A stretch of 64,000 nt of DNA from Rossellomorea arthrocnemi (GTDB lineage Bacteria; Bacillota; Bacilli; Bacillales; Bacillaceae_B), in assembly GCF_904424705.1 (NCBI RefSeq), contig NZ_CAJGBF010000002.1, forward strand, positions 248,001 through 312,000, written 5' to 3'. Shown piece after piece: positions 26,691-37,494 of the stretch (position 1 is the first letter of the stretch; every line of letters begins with the position of its first letter). The notes under the pieces are model-generated. The model worked only from the letters and a program-made list of their open reading frames with translations, was not told the DNA's origin and searched no databases. Made by a program: the position numbers and the translations under genes.

Positions 26691-29261
26691 TTAAAGGCCA
26701 CACTTCAGCTGTGCGCCGCAGTTTGTACAAGTATTGCAACCGCCCATATCTTTTACCGTCCCCTTACGACAGACAGGGCACGTGTTTCCCACTTCAGAAC
26801 CGATGGTCACGTCCGTTGAACGCACGTCCTGGATTGTATCCAATAACACAATCGGCTTTTTGGATGTAGGAATTTCACGCTGATCTTGTTCAACCTCATC
26901 ATCAAAGCTGTTTTCTTCCGCTTTAAGAGTTAGAACTTGAGAATCACGGCTTCCGTCTACGTATACGGTGCCTCCCTTAGCTCCACCTTTATAGAGGCGT
27001 TCATACACTTTTTCCACTTGTTCAACCGTATAACCACGAGGGGCGTTTACGGTTTTTGAAATGGAGCTGTCGATCCAATTCTGGATGACACATTGAACGT
27101 CCGCATGTGCTTGTGGCTTAAGGCTCATTGACGAAACAAACCATTCCGGAAGATTGTCAGCATCTGCATCGGGATTTCTCTTTAAGTAATCCTCTACAAT
27201 ATCCGCTTTCACTTCAATGAATTTCCCAAGGCGGCCACTGCGATAATAAGTGAAGGAGAAGTAGGGCTCAAGACCAGTCGATACCCCGACCATCGTACCT
27301 GTTGAACCTGTTGGGGCCACAGTTAAAAGATGGGAATTGCGGATTCCATACTCTTCAATGTCACGACGGACATCTTCAGGCATTTTCTTCATGAAGCCCG
27401 TTTCCACAAATGCTTTTCTCAACGCTTTTGTTTCCTCGTCGGTGCTTCCAGTCAGAAATGGGAAGCTTCCTTTTTCCTTCGATAATTCCACAGAAGCCTG
27501 ATAAGCGGTTGTGGCGATGACTTCAAATACTTCATCCACAAGCCTGTTCCCTTCCTCTGAACCATATTCTTTTTCACAGTAGATCAATAAGTCGGCAAGA
27601 CCCATTACGCCAAGACCGACACGACGCTCGCCTAGAGCCTGCTTCTTATTTTCATCAAGGAAATATGGAGTGGCATCGATAACATTGTCCTGCATACGGA
27701 CACCAACTTCTACCGTGCGCTTCAGTTTTTCAAAATCAACAGTTTTCGTCTCTTTATTCGCAAACCGGGCAAGGTTGACGGCTGCCAGGTTACACACGGA
27801 ATAAGGAGCAAGGGGCTGCTCACCGCAAGGATTCGTAGCAACTACCTTTTGACCATATGCTTTTGCATTCGTCATGTCATTAGCATTATCAATAAAGAAG
27901 ATTCCCGGCTCGGCTGAATATGTTGCACATACATTGACCAGGTTCCATAGTTCTTTTGCCTTGATCTTGCGGTAAGTGCGTACCTTATATCCGAGCTTCT
28001 CCCATTCACGGACATCACCGACGTTGTGCCACTCTTCATTATAGTAGTTCATTTGCTCTTCATTATAGCTTTCGACATCAGGGAAGCGAAGCTCATACTC
28101 CCGATCGTTTTCCACGGCTTCCATAAAGTCGCTTGTCAGGCAAACAGAGATGTTCGCCCCTGTAAGGAACTCTGGATTATGGACGCTGTACGTTCCGCCT
28201 GTGCGCAGTTTTTCTTCTGCATTCTTAAGGATTTTGGCATCAAATCCACCGTATCCGGGGATCTGTCTGTAGTTCAGGATCCCTTGATACATCGCTTCCT
28301 CTTGTTCTGTCAGCGGTGTGAATTTCAATTTCTCCTGAGCTGCTTTTTTAATGGTTTCATCTTCAGTATTTTCAAGAAGATAGCGCAGGATACGCGGGTT
28401 TTGCATTTTAGAAATAATGAATTCGATAATATCGGGGTGCCAATCTGATAACATGATCATTTGTGCCCCGCGTCTTGAACCGCCCTGCTCAACTAAATGA
28501 GTCAATTTCGCAATATCATCCAGCCATGAAACCGAACCGGAGGATTTACCGTTCACACCTTTTGCAAGGGTATTGCGTGGACGAAGCGTCGATCCGTTCG
28601 TTCCGACTCCCCCGCCACGGCTCATGATTTCCATCACTTGCTTGCGATGTTCTGAAATGCCTTCTCTGGAATCCTGCACAAAAGGCATTACATAACAGTT
28701 GAAGTACGTTACGTCCGTGCCCGCACCCGCTCCGTAAAGCACCCGGCCCGCAGGAACAAAATGAAGGTTCACTAATTCATGATAGAATTTTTCAAACCAA
28801 ACTTGTCTCTTTTCAGGAGTTTCCTCCACTTCTGCCAAGCCTGTTGCGTTACGCTTCGCAATTTGTTCGTAGTAGACTTCGAGTGGTTTTTCGATGACAT
28901 CCAGTGTCCTTAAGACAATGCCAGTCTCCATTTCCTCCGGTTTGTCGATGGCACTTCTGTATTCTTCTTCAATCCAAACGGATGCTTTTTTCGTTTCCCA
29001 ATCGATGCTTGAGATGTAACCTAATCCTCTTGCAGGGAATTTAGGATCTTCTTTGATGGTGAGGACGACAAAGTCACCCTCAGAAAGAGTAATCTTTTCC
29101 GTGTCCTTGAAAGAATAACGATCAATCATGACAAGACGGGATACACCTTTGTGTGTAGTATTCATATCCGGGGTTATAGGATGTACCTGAGGAAACAATC
29201 CGATATCCTTATTTAATCTCTCTGTGTTTAATTTCATTGTGTTTTTCGACGCAACAGTCAT
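26691..29261 (-). CDS. nrdJ: Class II (B12-dependent) ribonucleotide reductase
   Basis: NrdJ reduces ribonucleotides to deoxyribonucleotides using adenosylcobalamin and needs no oxygen. The 856-residue protein has the glycyl-rich GGGVGTNGSTLRPR segment, the active-site NPCGEQPLAPYSVCNLA, the conserved LTVAPTGSTGTM and a C-terminal zinc ribbon of four CxxC-type knuckles (CPVCRKG, CNTCTNCG). The ATG at 29261 has AAGGAGTTGTC upstream. Two NrdR boxes sit about 105-150 bases before it. In B. subtilis, as I recall, the lipM-yqhO interval holds mntR instead, so nrdJ looks like a lineage-specific insertion. Confidence 0.95.
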   Translation of the reverse strand: MTVASKNTMKLNTERLNKDIGLFPQVHPITPDMNTTHKGVSRLVMIDRYSFKDTEKITLSEGDFVVLTIKEDPKFPARGLGYISSIDWETKKASVWIEEEYRSAIDKPEEMETGIVLRTLDVIEKPLEVYYEQIAKRNATGLAEVEETPEKRQVWFEKFYHELVNLHFVPAGRVLYGAGAGTDVTYFNCYVMPFVQDSREGISEHRKQVMEIMSRGGGVGTNGSTLRPRNTLAKGVNGKSSGSVSWLDDIAKLTHLVEQGGSRRGAQMIMLSDWHPDIIEFIISKMQNPRILRYLLENTEDETIKKAAQEKLKFTPLTEQEEAMYQGILNYRQIPGYGGFDAKILKNAEEKLRTGGTYSVHNPEFLTGANISVCLTSDFMEAVENDREYELRFPDVESYNEEQMNYYNEEWHNVGDVREWEKLGYKVRTYRKIKAKELWNLVNVCATYSAEPGIFFIDNANDMTNAKAYGQKVVATNPCGEQPLAPYSVCNLAAVNLARFANKETKTVDFEKLKRTVEVGVRMQDNVIDATPYFLDENKKQALGERRVGLGVMGLADLLIYCEKEYGSEEGNRLVDEVFEVIATTAYQASVELSKEKGSFPFLTGSTDEETKALRKAFVETGFMKKMPEDVRRDIEEYGIRNSHLLTVAPTGSTGTMVGVSTGLEPYFSFTYYRSGRLGKFIEVKADIVEDYLKRNPDADADNLPEWFVSSMSLKPQAHADVQCVIQNWIDSSISKTVNAPRGYTVEQVEKVYERLYKGGAKGGTVYVDGSRDSQVLTLKAEENSFDDEVEQDQREIPTSKKPIVLLDTIQDVRSTDVTIGSEVGNTCPVCRKGTVKDMGGCNTCTNCGAQLKCGL

Positions 29262-29364
29262 AAAGACAACTCCTTCTATCTCAAATGTTTCATTTTCTGT
29301 TTTTCGCTGATGTCTATTATCAAATATTAAGATATCACAGCCATTCTGGAAAAGCAATAAATAA

Positions 29365-29413
29365 ACACAACATATAGTGTACGAAAAAATATTCAACACA
29401 CCATATATTGTGT
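29365..29413 (-). promoter_or_regulatory. Paired NrdR boxes upstream of nrdJ
   Basis: Two 16-base palindromic sites, ACACAACATATAGTGT (29365-29380) and ACACCATATATTGTGT (29398-29413), are 33 bases apart, about three helical turns. They match the NrdR box (ACAC-AT-rich-GTGT) that represses ribonucleotide reductase genes when dATP is high. The spacing and placement are the classical arrangement. No other gene explains the sites. Confidence 0.85.
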
Positions 29414-29568
29414 TTCAGGTCAATAGGTATTTTGTTTGTCAAACGGATAATATTCCAATAAAAATAGAAAACAGGAGAAAATACTAGGAAATCATATAAT
29501 ACTTCGTCCATTTCTATTAATTTAGAACTTGATATAAACCAAAGTCACGGAATCGTTGGTAAAATAGG

Positions 29569-29596
29569 AAAAAAGCGACAAGCATCGCTTTTTTTC
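29569..29596 (-). terminator. Terminator after lipM
   Basis: AAGCGATGCTTGTCGCTT with T runs on both sides, 14 bases after the lipM stop. It separates lipM from the nrdJ control region. Confidence 0.7.
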
Positions 29597-29609
29597 TACA
29601 AAAAATTTT

Positions 29610-30446
29610 TTAACGTTTAAAGGTCCAATCATCTGATTCGTATCGAGACTCCGCAAGCCCGACAACATATTGTGTTTCCTCATCGGATAGCTCATAGGGC
29701 TCGAGATGGATGTTCAACCCTTCTTCAAAACCTTTTTTGAATGCTTCCTTCGCCATATCCATGGTGACCGTTTGAGTGCTTATTTCATTCATAGCAACAG
29801 CCTTGCTTTTAAATGCACGTTGCATACGCTCTTTCACCCTGTCGGATGGGTAGTTGAACAGGCTGAACAGTTTGTCTTCATCAAGGTCTAATAGAATCGA
29901 ACCGTGTTGAAGGATGACACCTTTTTGACGGGTCTGTGCACTCCCTGCCACTTTTCGCCCTTCAACGACTAACTCATACCAACTCGGTGCATCAAAACAA
30001 ACCGCTGAACGCGGGTTTTTTAATCCTTCCCGCTCTTCTGCTGTTCTCGGTACAGCAAAGTAGGCTTCAAGACCCAGACCCTGGAATCCTTTCAGAATCC
30101 CCTCGGAAATGACCCTGTATGCTTCTGTAACGGTTTTAGGCATCTCAGGGTGTTCCTCTGAAACGATGACACTGTATGTCAATTCATGTTCATGAAGAAC
30201 CCCTCTGCCACCTGTCGGACGTCTCACGAATCCAAGTCCGTGTTCTTTGACGGCGTCAAGATTGATTTCTTTTTCCACCTTTTGAAAATAACCGACGGAA
30301 AGTGTCGCTGGATCCCATCCGTAAAACCGGATCGTCGGGGGAATCTTTCCTTCACTATGCCAATCAAGCAAAGCCTCATCAAGAGCCATGTTATAAGAAG
30401 GGGAACAATTCCCGGAGTCAATGAATCTCCATGTTTCCTTTTTCAT
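29610..30446 (-). CDS. lipM: LipM, octanoyl-[GcvH]:protein octanoyltransferase
   Basis: LipM loads octanoate from acyl carrier protein onto GcvH, the start of lipoate assembly in Bacillus. The 278-residue protein has the BPL_LplA fold with [18 protein letters not shown] and the catalytic cysteine at exactly residue 150 (SAVCFDAPS), then the [15 protein letters not shown] lysine region. Length equals the B. subtilis enzyme. It acts with the glycine cleavage system encoded nearby at 31.4-35.3 kb. Confidence 0.96.
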   Translation of the reverse strand: MKKETWRFIDSGNCSPSYNMALDEALLDWHSEGKIPPTIRFYGWDPATLSVGYFQKVEKEINLDAVKEHGLGFVRRPTGGRGVLHEHELTYSVIVSEEHPEMPKTVTEAYRVISEGILKGFQGLGLEAYFAVPRTAEEREGLKNPRSAVCFDAPSWYELVVEGRKVAGSAQTRQKGVILQHGSILLDLDEDKLFSLFNYPSDRVKERMQRAFKSKAVAMNEISTQTVTMDMAKEAFKKGFEEGLNIHLEPYELSDEETQYVVGLAESRYESDDWTFKR

Positions 30447-30659
30447 GCATCATACCTCATTTACGTCTTCTGTTTTAATATTTTGTTATGTACTCATTCG
30501 ATTTCAATTAAGTCCGTTACTAGTCTATCAAACCCACTCCAAAATTCAAAGAAAAACAGATTGGAAAGTCTTTGCTGTAAAATAAAAAATATGTTTTGAT
30601 TATCCGCTGAATGATGAATATAATAGAAGGTAGCGCATTTGTAGAAAGGAGCATGAATG

Positions 30660-31043
30660 ATGGAAGGATTATATATTCTTTTAGTCGTACTTGGTGGAAT
30701 CATTATCTATTCACTTTTTACGTTCTTCTATCAAAAGAGAATCGTGAATACATTGAATGAGGAAGAATTTCGAGCAGGATATCGTAAAGCTCAGTTGATA
30801 GATGTTCGTGAAGCGAATGAATTTGAAAACGGTCACGTCCTGGGTGCACGGAATATTCCATTGTCACAGATCAAAATGAGACAAAAGGAAATCCGTTCGG
30901 ATCAACCCGTTTACCTTTATTGCCAAAGCGGACTCCGCAGCGGAAGAGCAGCACAAATGCTGCACAAGAAAGGGTACCGCGACCTTCACCAATTACAGGG
31001 CGGTTTCAAAAAGTGGACAGGCAAAGTTAAGCATAAAAAATAA
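30660..31043 (+). CDS. yqhL: Membrane-anchored rhodanese-like protein (YqhL)
   Basis: A single-domain sulfurtransferase-type protein of 127 residues. An N-terminal membrane helix (about residues 3-22) anchors the rhodanese domain, whose active-site cysteine lies in YCQSGLRSGRAA. The family pattern LIDVREANEFENGHVLGARNIP is complete. The start is the second of two adjacent ATGs after AAAGGAG. It is divergent from lipM and ends at its own terminator. Confidence 0.92.
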   Translation: MEGLYILLVVLGGIIIYSLFTFFYQKRIVNTLNEEEFRAGYRKAQLIDVREANEFENGHVLGARNIPLSQIKMRQKEIRSDQPVYLYCQSGLRSGRAAQMLHKKGYRDLHQLQGGFKKWTGKVKHKK

Positions 31044-31050
31044 TGGTAAA

Positions 31051-31076
31051 GGATCGCCCTGTGGTGATCCTTTTTT
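31051..31076 (+). terminator. Terminator after yqhL
   Basis: GGATCGCCCTGTGGTGATCC followed by six T residues, eight bases after the stop. Confidence 0.85.
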
Positions 31077-31376
31077 GATGGGGTGGTCCTGCTCTACAAA
31101 TAGGTGAAAATGGAATTCGGTTGAATTTTCGATGGAAACGGTTGAACCCCTTCGCATTCCCAGAGGATTAATGGTCAAATCTGCTCAATTCCTTTCCACA
31201 CTTCCTCGATCACCTATCATTCCGCCCCTATTTTGTACCAAATCGGCGAAGTGATCGATTCTAACAGCCTGATTATCCCTCTTTCCATATTAAACATCCT
31301 GTTAAAGGGTTGAGTCATCTCTATTCACCCGCGAAAAAAGGGGAACACAAGCCCATACAATGAAGGTCCGTCCCTC
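31077..31376. other. Intergenic region between yqhL and gcvPB
   Basis: Three hundred bases between two convergent terminators. Apart from a spaced 8-bp inverted repeat (TCGATCAC/GTGATCGA, roughly 31200-31260) I see no gene, RNA or regulatory signal here. Confidence 0.5.
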
Positions 31377-31409
31377 AATAAAAGCCCTTCAGCAATTTGC
31401 TGAGGGGCT
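31377..31409 (-). terminator. Terminator after gcvPB
   Basis: GCCCCTCAGCAAATTGCTGAAGGGC followed by TTTTATT on the minus strand, closing the gcv operon. Confidence 0.88.
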
Positions 31410-31422
31410 CAGGGTATTGATA

Positions 31423-32886
31423 TTAGCTTTCTTTCGTATAGCGCAGAACCGGTTTTCTTGCTGCCAATGTTTCATCCATTCGTTTCACGATGGTTGTGTG
31501 AGGCGCTTCCTGGACGATTTCCGGAGTTTCTTCCGCTTCTTTGGCAATCTGGATCATGGCATCAATGAAGGAATCCAGAGTTTCTTTTGACTCTGTTTCT
31601 GTTGGTTCAATCATCATGCACTCTTCCACGTTTAGCGGGAAATAGATGGTTGGCGGATGATAACCGAAGTCCAATAGTCTTTTAGCAATATCCAATGTTC
31701 GGACACCAAGCTTCTTCTGGCGTTTGCCACTGATGACAAATTCATGCTTACAATGACGATCGAATGGAAGGTCAAAGTGAGGAGCAAGACGACGCATCAT
31801 GTAATTGGCATTCAATACGGCATTTTCCGTGACCGCTCTCAGACCGTCCGGCCCCATGGTTCTAATATACGTGTAGGCACGAACGTTGATTCCGAAGTTT
31901 CCATAGTAAGGTTTTACACGACCGATCGAATCAGGACGATTATAATCAAATTCGAAGGTACCGCCATTTTTCACAAGGACAGGTTTTGGAAGATACTTAA
32001 TCAAGTCTTCCTTCACTCCGACAGGACCGCTTCCCGGACCACCGCCGCCATGAGGACCGGTAAACGTTTTATGAAGATTTAAATGAACGACGTCAAATCC
32101 CATATCCCCCGGTCTCACTTTCGATAGGACCGCATTTAAATTGGCACCGTCATAATACAACTTTCCACCTGCGTCATGAATGATGGCAGCCATTTCAAGG
32201 ATATTCTCTTCGAATAAGCCAAGAGTGTTCGGGTTCGTCAGCATAAGGGCAGCTGTATCATCTCCGACTACCCGTTTTAAATCGTCTAAATCTACCAGGC
32301 CATTTTCATTCGACTTAACCGTTACCGTTTCAAAGCCAGCGACCGTTGCACTCGCGGGATTCGTTCCATGAGCTGAATCAGGTACAATGACCTTCGTACG
32401 GTGAGTATCTCCATTCGCCTCATGGTATGCCCGAATCATCATAAGACCGGTCCACTCTCCATGAGCACCTGCAGCAGGTTGCAGCGTCACTTCATCCATA
32501 CCTGTGATTTCTTTCAAATGCTCCTGCAGGTCATACATCAGTTCAAGTGCACCTTGAACGCTTTCCGCTTCCTGGAGAGGATTGATATGAGCGAAACCAT
32601 TCAGTCTTGCCACGTTCTCATTCACTTTTGGATTGTACTTCATCGTACAGGATCCTAGTGGATAGAAACCTGAATCCACACCGTGATTGCGCTTAGATAA
32701 CGCCGTGTAATGGCGCATGATATCAAGCTCTGCAACCTCCGGGAGCTCCGGCGACTCTGTGCGGATATAATCCGATGGAATCAGGTCCGCCAGTTCCACC
32801 TGAGGTACATCCATTTCGGGTAAACTATAACCTGTACGGCCTTCTTTAGACAATTCAAAAATAAGAGGCTGATCTTTCTTATTCAT
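31423..32886 (-). CDS. gcvPB: Glycine decarboxylase subunit 2 (P-protein, C-terminal half)
   Basis: GcvPB is one half of the split P-protein that decarboxylates glycine and passes aminomethyl to lipoyl-GcvH. The 487-residue protein carries the pyridoxal phosphate lysine in [18 protein letters not shown] and the [19 protein letters not shown] and [12 protein letters not shown] segments. The start overlaps the gcvPA stop by eight bases. Confidence 0.97.
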   Translation of the reverse strand: MNKKDQPLIFELSKEGRTGYSLPEMDVPQVELADLIPSDYIRTESPELPEVAELDIMRHYTALSKRNHGVDSGFYPLGSCTMKYNPKVNENVARLNGFAHINPLQEAESVQGALELMYDLQEHLKEITGMDEVTLQPAAGAHGEWTGLMMIRAYHEANGDTHRTKVIVPDSAHGTNPASATVAGFETVTVKSNENGLVDLDDLKRVVGDDTAALMLTNPNTLGLFEENILEMAAIIHDAGGKLYYDGANLNAVLSKVRPGDMGFDVVHLNLHKTFTGPHGGGGPGSGPVGVKEDLIKYLPKPVLVKNGGTFEFDYNRPDSIGRVKPYYGNFGINVRAYTYIRTMGPDGLRAVTENAVLNANYMMRRLAPHFDLPFDRHCKHEFVISGKRQKKLGVRTLDIAKRLLDFGYHPPTIYFPLNVEECMMIEPTETESKETLDSFIDAMIQIAKEAEETPEIVQEAPHTTIVKRMDETLAARKPVLRYTKES

Positions 32887-34225
32887 GACAATCCCCCAAT
32901 TCTGCTACAAATGCGTCGATTTCTTCCTTGCTGCGAAGTTCTGTGACAGCAACAAGCATATGTTGTGATAAGCTGTCATCCATCAGTCCTAAATCGTATC
33001 CACCTATCATTTTGTTAAGTAGGAGCTTTTGATTGATCTCCTTAACCGGTCTATCCACTTTCACAACAAATTCATTGAAGGATGGCCCTTCAAATGCAAT
33101 AGTAAATCCGTTACGTTTGAATGCTTCTTTTGCATAATGTGCTTTTTGGATATTTTGCAGAGCCATTTCTTTGACCCCCTGTTTTCCTAAAGCCGTCATG
33201 GCAACCGAAGCAGCGAGTGCATTCAATGCCTGATTTGAACAAATATTCGAGGTAGCTTTGTCACGACGGATATGCTGCTCACGTGCTTGAAGCGTCAGTA
33301 CAAAACCTCTGATGCCGTCTTCATCTACCGTTTGACCAACAAGACGCCCCGGCACTTTCCGCATAAGTTTTTTGTTCACGGCGAAATACCCACAGTGAGG
33401 CCCGCCAAAGGCACTTGGGATTCCAAATGGCTGAGCATCCCCGATGACGATGTCGGCTCCTAATTGCCCGGGAGGTGTAAGTACCCCAAGAGCTAGTGGA
33501 TTGGACGAAACCACGAACATGGCTTTTGCAGAATGAGTAATTTCTTCAATCGCTTTTAGTTCTTCCACCCGGCCGAAGAAGTTAGGATATTGAACGATGA
33601 CCGCTGCAATCTCTTCACTCATTAAATTTCTTAGTTCTTCCACATCCGTTACACCATTAGTGTGTGGAATTTCTACCACTTCGATATATTGACCTTTTGC
33701 ATAAGATCTTAAAACATCCCTTGATTCGGGATGAACCGTACTGGAAACAAGGACTTTCTTACGGCGTGTTTGACCTGCACTCAGCATAGCGGCTTCCGCG
33801 AGAGCCGTCCCACCATCGTACATGGATGAATTGGCTACATCCATGCCTGTCAATTCACAAATCATCGTTTGGAATTCAAAGATCGCCTGGAGCTCTCCCT
33901 GGGAGATTTCCGGCTGATAAGGCGTATAAGCTGTATAAAACTCTGAACGAGATAATACATGGTCCACGATGATCGGCATGTAATGATCGTATACTCCTGC
34001 TCCAAGGAAGGATGCATTACTTTTCAAATCCGCATTCTTCCCAGCCATTTTAGTGAGTTCTTTTACCAATTCCGTTTCTGACTTCGCTTCTTTGATTTTA
34101 TAATCCCCTTTGAAACGAACCTGTTCAGGAATATCTTCAAATAGATCGTTAACGCTGTCTACTCCTATGCTGTTTAACATTTCCCTTTGATCTTGCTCTG
34201 TCATCGGTAAATAACGATGCTTCAT
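32879..34225 (-). CDS. gcvPA: Glycine decarboxylase subunit 1 (P-protein, N-terminal half)
   Basis: GcvPA partners GcvPB in the two-subunit glycine decarboxylase typical of Firmicutes. The 448-residue protein starts [12 protein letters not shown]. It contains [23 protein letters not shown] and the Gly-rich [15 protein letters not shown] segment. I use the third-codon ATG at 34225, ten bases from GGGGAGG. An ATG at 34234 abuts the site. It is 16 bases after gcvT. Confidence 0.97.
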   Translation of the reverse strand: MKHRYLPMTEQDQREMLNSIGVDSVNDLFEDIPEQVRFKGDYKIKEAKSETELVKELTKMAGKNADLKSNASFLGAGVYDHYMPIIVDHVLSRSEFYTAYTPYQPEISQGELQAIFEFQTMICELTGMDVANSSMYDGGTALAEAAMLSAGQTRRKKVLVSSTVHPESRDVLRSYAKGQYIEVVEIPHTNGVTDVEELRNLMSEEIAAVIVQYPNFFGRVEELKAIEEITHSAKAMFVVSSNPLALGVLTPPGQLGADIVIGDAQPFGIPSAFGGPHCGYFAVNKKLMRKVPGRLVGQTVDEDGIRGFVLTLQAREQHIRRDKATSNICSNQALNALAASVAMTALGKQGVKEMALQNIQKAHYAKEAFKRNGFTIAFEGPSFNEFVVKVDRPVKEINQKLLLNKMIGGYDLGLMDDSLSQHMLVAVTELRSKEEIDAFVAELGDCHE

Positions 34226-34241
34226 GACCGTCATTCCTCCC

Positions 34242-35348
34242 CTATTTCTTTGGTCTTTTATAAAAAGGTGTTGCTACCACTTTCGCTTTTAGCTTCTTCC
34301 CTCTGATTTCAACCAGTACTTCTGTCTCCAATGAAGTGAAATCTTTATTAAGCAGGGCCAATCCTATATTCTTCTTCAAAGTTGGGGATTGTGTCCCCGT
34401 TGTGACTTCCCCTATTACTTCTTCACCGGAAAATACTTTATATCCATGACGAGGAATTCCGCGATCGATCATTTCAATCCCCACGATCTTTCGCAGTGCA
34501 CCCTCTTCTTTTTGTTGTTTCAACACTTCCTGACCGATGAACGGCATCTCTTTATTCACTTTTACAGCGAAACCGATTCCCGCCTCAATCGGTGTGATCG
34601 ATTGAGATAATTCCTGTCCATAAAGGGCAAGGTTCGCTTCAAAACGTAATGTATCACGTGCACCAAGTCCGCATGGAAGGACGCCTTTCCCCTTGCCCTC
34701 AGCCAAGATCGCCTTCCAGATTCCAGCCGCATCACCTGCATCACAGTAAATCTCAAAACCGTCTTCCCCTGTGTAACCGGTACGAGAAACAAGTGCATTC
34801 TTCCCATCAATGCTCACTTCGGTTTGGAATTTAAAAAATCCGATATCGCTCAGCAAGTGTTCGTTTGTAAGGTTTTGTAAAACTTCTTCAGCAAGAGGAC
34901 CTTGGAGTGCCAATTGCGCCATATGTTCAGAGATATTGTTGATTTCAACATCTTCTGTCTGATGTTCTTTCAACCACTGAAAATCTTTATCTATATTTGC
35001 TGCATTCACAACAAGCAGATAATCATTGTCTTTGATTTTGTAAACAAGTAAGTCATCGACCGTCCCACCGTTTTCGTAGCACATAGCCGTATACTGAGCG
35101 CCTCCGTCTTTTACTTTGGAGACATCGTTTGTCATCATTTTCTGTAAGTAGTCAAGAGCCCCTTCACCCTTCACCTCAATTTCTCCCATATGAGAAACAT
35201 CGAATAGTCCTGCCCGGGATCGTACCGCTTCATGTTCTTCTTTAATGCTTGAAAATTGCACTGGTAAAGCCCAGCCACCGAAGTCGATGGTCTTTCCTCC
35301 ATACTCTTTGTACACTTCGTATAAAGGTGTTTGTTTTAACTCTGACAT
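34242..35348 (-). CDS. gcvT: Aminomethyltransferase (glycine cleavage T-protein)
   Basis: GcvT releases ammonia from aminomethyl-lipoyl-GcvH and makes 5,10-methylene-THF. The 368-residue protein has the folate-binding signature [13 protein letters not shown] near residue 50, the catalytic-region MTNDVSK and the C-terminal barrel motif [13 protein letters not shown]. It is the first gene of gcvT-gcvPA-gcvPB and is preceded by a tandem glycine riboswitch. Confidence 0.97.
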   Translation of the reverse strand: MSELKQTPLYEVYKEYGGKTIDFGGWALPVQFSSIKEEHEAVRSRAGLFDVSHMGEIEVKGEGALDYLQKMMTNDVSKVKDGGAQYTAMCYENGGTVDDLLVYKIKDNDYLLVVNAANIDKDFQWLKEHQTEDVEINNISEHMAQLALQGPLAEEVLQNLTNEHLLSDIGFFKFQTEVSIDGKNALVSRTGYTGEDGFEIYCDAGDAAGIWKAILAEGKGKGVLPCGLGARDTLRFEANLALYGQELSQSITPIEAGIGFAVKVNKEMPFIGQEVLKQQKEEGALRKIVGIEMIDRGIPRHGYKVFSGEEVIGEVTTGTQSPTLKKNIGLALLNKDFTSLETEVLVEIRGKKLKAKVVATPFYKRPKK

Positions 35349-35403
35349 GACTTTTCCCCCTTTATTTTCTTACATGCATAATTCTTAACCACGTTTTATC
35401 CCA

Positions 35404-35454
35404 TGAAAAAAGGACAGAAAAACCCCTTTTCATAAAGAAGTTTTCTCTGTCCTT
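35404..35454 (-). terminator. Riboswitch-controlled terminator of gcvT
   Basis: GGACAGAGAAAACTTC pairs with the complementary AAGGGGTTTTTCTGTCC and runs into TTTTTTC on the minus strand. Its 5' arm overlaps the last aptamer segment, as expected for a terminator that is disrupted when glycine is bound. Confidence 0.85.
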
Positions 35455-35615
35455 GCACCTGAAAGTTTACCGAAGAACGGCTTTCCCCTTTGGTGGTTTC
35501 CGGGTAACGGAAACACTCTCCAGAGTTGCGTCCAACAAGAGTCTTTTTGCCTGAGAGATTCACACTAAACGTGCTTGCTCCTTCGGCGCTGTATGCACAG
35601 TCTCTCCCCTTGTTA
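35443..35615 (-). promoter_or_regulatory. Tandem glycine riboswitch
   Basis: Two successive aptamers are read on the minus strand. The first spans about 35615-35537 with GGGGAGAGACTGTGC and ATCTCTCAGGCAAAAAGACTC. The second spans about 35536-35443 with AACTCTGGAGAGTG and AACTTTCAGGTGCAAGGACAG. These are the conserved P1-P3 core motifs of glycine aptamers, in the usual tandem arrangement. Position directly upstream of gcvT, followed by a terminator, indicates an ON switch for glycine catabolism. Confidence 0.94.
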
Positions 35616-35655
35616 TCATTCGCCAATATTCCTTGAAACAATTGGTCATACTAGA

Positions 35656-35685
35656 AATATACAGAAGAAATGTTGTAAATGTGAA
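35656..35685 (-). promoter_or_regulatory. Sigma-A promoter of the gcv operon
   Basis: The minus strand reads TTCACA (35680-35685), 18 bases, then TATATT (35656-35661). Transcription would begin near 35649, about 35 bases before the first glycine aptamer. Confidence 0.55.
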
Positions 35686-35793
35686 TGTTCGGATTCTCGT
35701 GTTTTTCTAACAATTGAAAATCTATTTTCATCCTACCATTAAATACGAGTTTTGAGCAATCATTTTTATAAGAATTAAGGAGATGTTTTTCAT

Positions 35794-37494
35794 ATGAATG
35801 TTGAGGTTATATTTGATGAAGAGTGGGGAGAAGGTCTCGAAAATTTAATCGAAAACGATGGCCCCTGGGGGAACTGGGAGCTTTATAAGCTTGCCAATGA
35901 ATTCGAACACCATCTCGCAATTCCGAACTTTGAAGGCCTTCAGGCTCCAAAACATTTGGCAAATGTCACTCCACTCCCTCATCAGTTGGAGGCAGCGAAG
36001 CAGGTTGTGGAAACGATGAACGGAAAAGCAATCCTAGCAGATGAGGTGGGACTCGGAAAAACGATTGAAGCGGGATTGATATTAAAAGAGTACATGATTA
36101 GGGGATTAGTGAAAAAAGTCTTAATACTCGTTCCTGCTTCCCTCGTTTCTCAGTGGGCCTATGAATTGAACAGTAAGTTCTTCATTCCCGCTATTCCCCA
36201 GCGAAAGAGCTATGTATGGGATCAGTGTGACATCGTGGTTTCTTCCATGGACACGGCAAAAAGGAGCCCCCACCGGGAAAAAGTGTACGAGCAGGATTAT
36301 GATTTGGTGATTATTGACGAAGCTCACAAACTGAAAAATCATAAAACAAAAAACTATGAATTTGTCCAAAATCTAAAGAAAAAGTTCTGTCTGCTTTTGA
36401 CTGCCACACCCATTCAAAATCGGGTAGAAGAAATCTTCCACCTTGTTTCCCTTTTGAAACCAGGTCACCTTGGTAATGAAACGGGATTTACAGACAGATA
36501 TAAAAAAGGAGATCGCACGCTCCAGGAGGATGAACATTTAAAAAACCTCATTAACAAAGTGATGATCCGAAACAGGCGTGGCGATACCGGCATCGAATGG
36601 ACGAAGCGGCATGTGAAGACAGTGTTAATCGACTTTAATGAAGCAGAGAGAGATTTGTATAACAGTATCGACCTGCTCAGGGGAAGATATGATGACTGGG
36701 CGAATTCAAGCTCCTTCTCCCTTTTAACCTTGCAAAGGGAAGCTTGCAGTTCCCGGGAAGCTGTGTTTTACACACTGAAAAACATGCTTGTAAAGAAGGA
36801 AGCTCCAACAGCCGCCTTTGAACAGATGATTGGTACTCTAATGAAAAAAGTAGAAAATGTCACGATGAACTCCAAGGCTCAGAAAGCTTTGGAAATCGTT
36901 CAATCCATAAATGATAAGGTGATTATTTTCACCGAATACCGGGCGACACAACTCTATCTTCAATGGTTTTTGAAGCAGCATGGGATCAGCTCAGTCCCAT
37001 TCCGTGGTGGTTTTAAACGGGGGAAAAAAGACTGGATGCGGGAATTATTCCAAAAGCATGCACAGGTGTTAATTGCCACCGAAGCCGGCGGGGAAGGAAT
37101 CAATCTTCAATTTTGTCATCATGTGATCAATTTTGACCTGCCTTGGAATCCAATGAAGTTGGAGCAGCGAATCGGCCGTGTCCACCGCCTTGGTCAAACA
37201 GAAGATGTGCACATCTATAACTTTGCTACAAAAAATACAGTTGAAGAACATATCCTCAAACTCCTATATGAGAAGATCAATCTTTTTGAACGGGTGATTG
37301 GCCAATTGGACGAAATCCTGACCCGTCTGGATTTCAGGGATTTTGAAGAACACGTAACAGATATTCTTTCTTCCTCCCGGACGGAAGGAGAAATGAAGAT
37401 AAAAATGGAGAATTTAACGAGTATGATACAGTTTGCCGAGCAATTAAAGGAGGAAAAATCAAATGCAGCAGCACGAAATTCATCAATTTCTTGA
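35794..37494 (+). CDS. yqhH: SNF2-family helicase-like protein (YqhH)
   Basis: A 566-residue SNF2/SWI2-type ATPase. Motif I is DEVGLGKTIEAGL, motif II is IIDEAHKLKN, motif III is LLLTATPIQN, and the second RecA domain has ATEAGGEGINLQF and QRIGRVHRLGQT. It is a lone ATPase without a nuclease domain. In B. subtilis it is co-encoded with yqhG and its job is unknown. The 3' end overlaps yqhG by 32 bases, so the two should be co-translated. The pair is divergent from the gcv operon. Confidence 0.9.
   Translation: MNVEVIFDEEWGEGLENLIENDGPWGNWELYKLANEFEHHLAIPNFEGLQAPKHLANVTPLPHQLEAAKQVVETMNGKAILADEVGLGKTIEAGLILKEYMIRGLVKKVLILVPASLVSQWAYELNSKFFIPAIPQRKSYVWDQCDIVVSSMDTAKRSPHREKVYEQDYDLVIIDEAHKLKNHKTKNYEFVQNLKKKFCLLLTATPIQNRVEEIFHLVSLLKPGHLGNETGFTDRYKKGDRTLQEDEHLKNLINKVMIRNRRGDTGIEWTKRHVKTVLIDFNEAERDLYNSIDLLRGRYDDWANSSSFSLLTLQREACSSREAVFYTLKNMLVKKEAPTAAFEQMIGTLMKKVENVTMNSKAQKALEIVQSINDKVIIFTEYRATQLYLQWFLKQHGISSVPFRGGFKRGKKDWMRELFQKHAQVLIATEAGGEGINLQFCHHVINFDLPWNPMKLEQRIGRVHRLGQTEDVHIYNFATKNTVEEHILKLLYEKINLFERVIGQLDEILTRLDFRDFEEHVTDILSSSRTEGEMKIKMENLTSMIQFAEQLKEEKSNAAARNSSIS

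Noticed and set aside
31077..31376. Possible small RNA in the yqhL-gcvPB interval
   Set aside because: Only a spaced 8-bp inverted repeat was seen, with no promoter or terminator pattern of its own.
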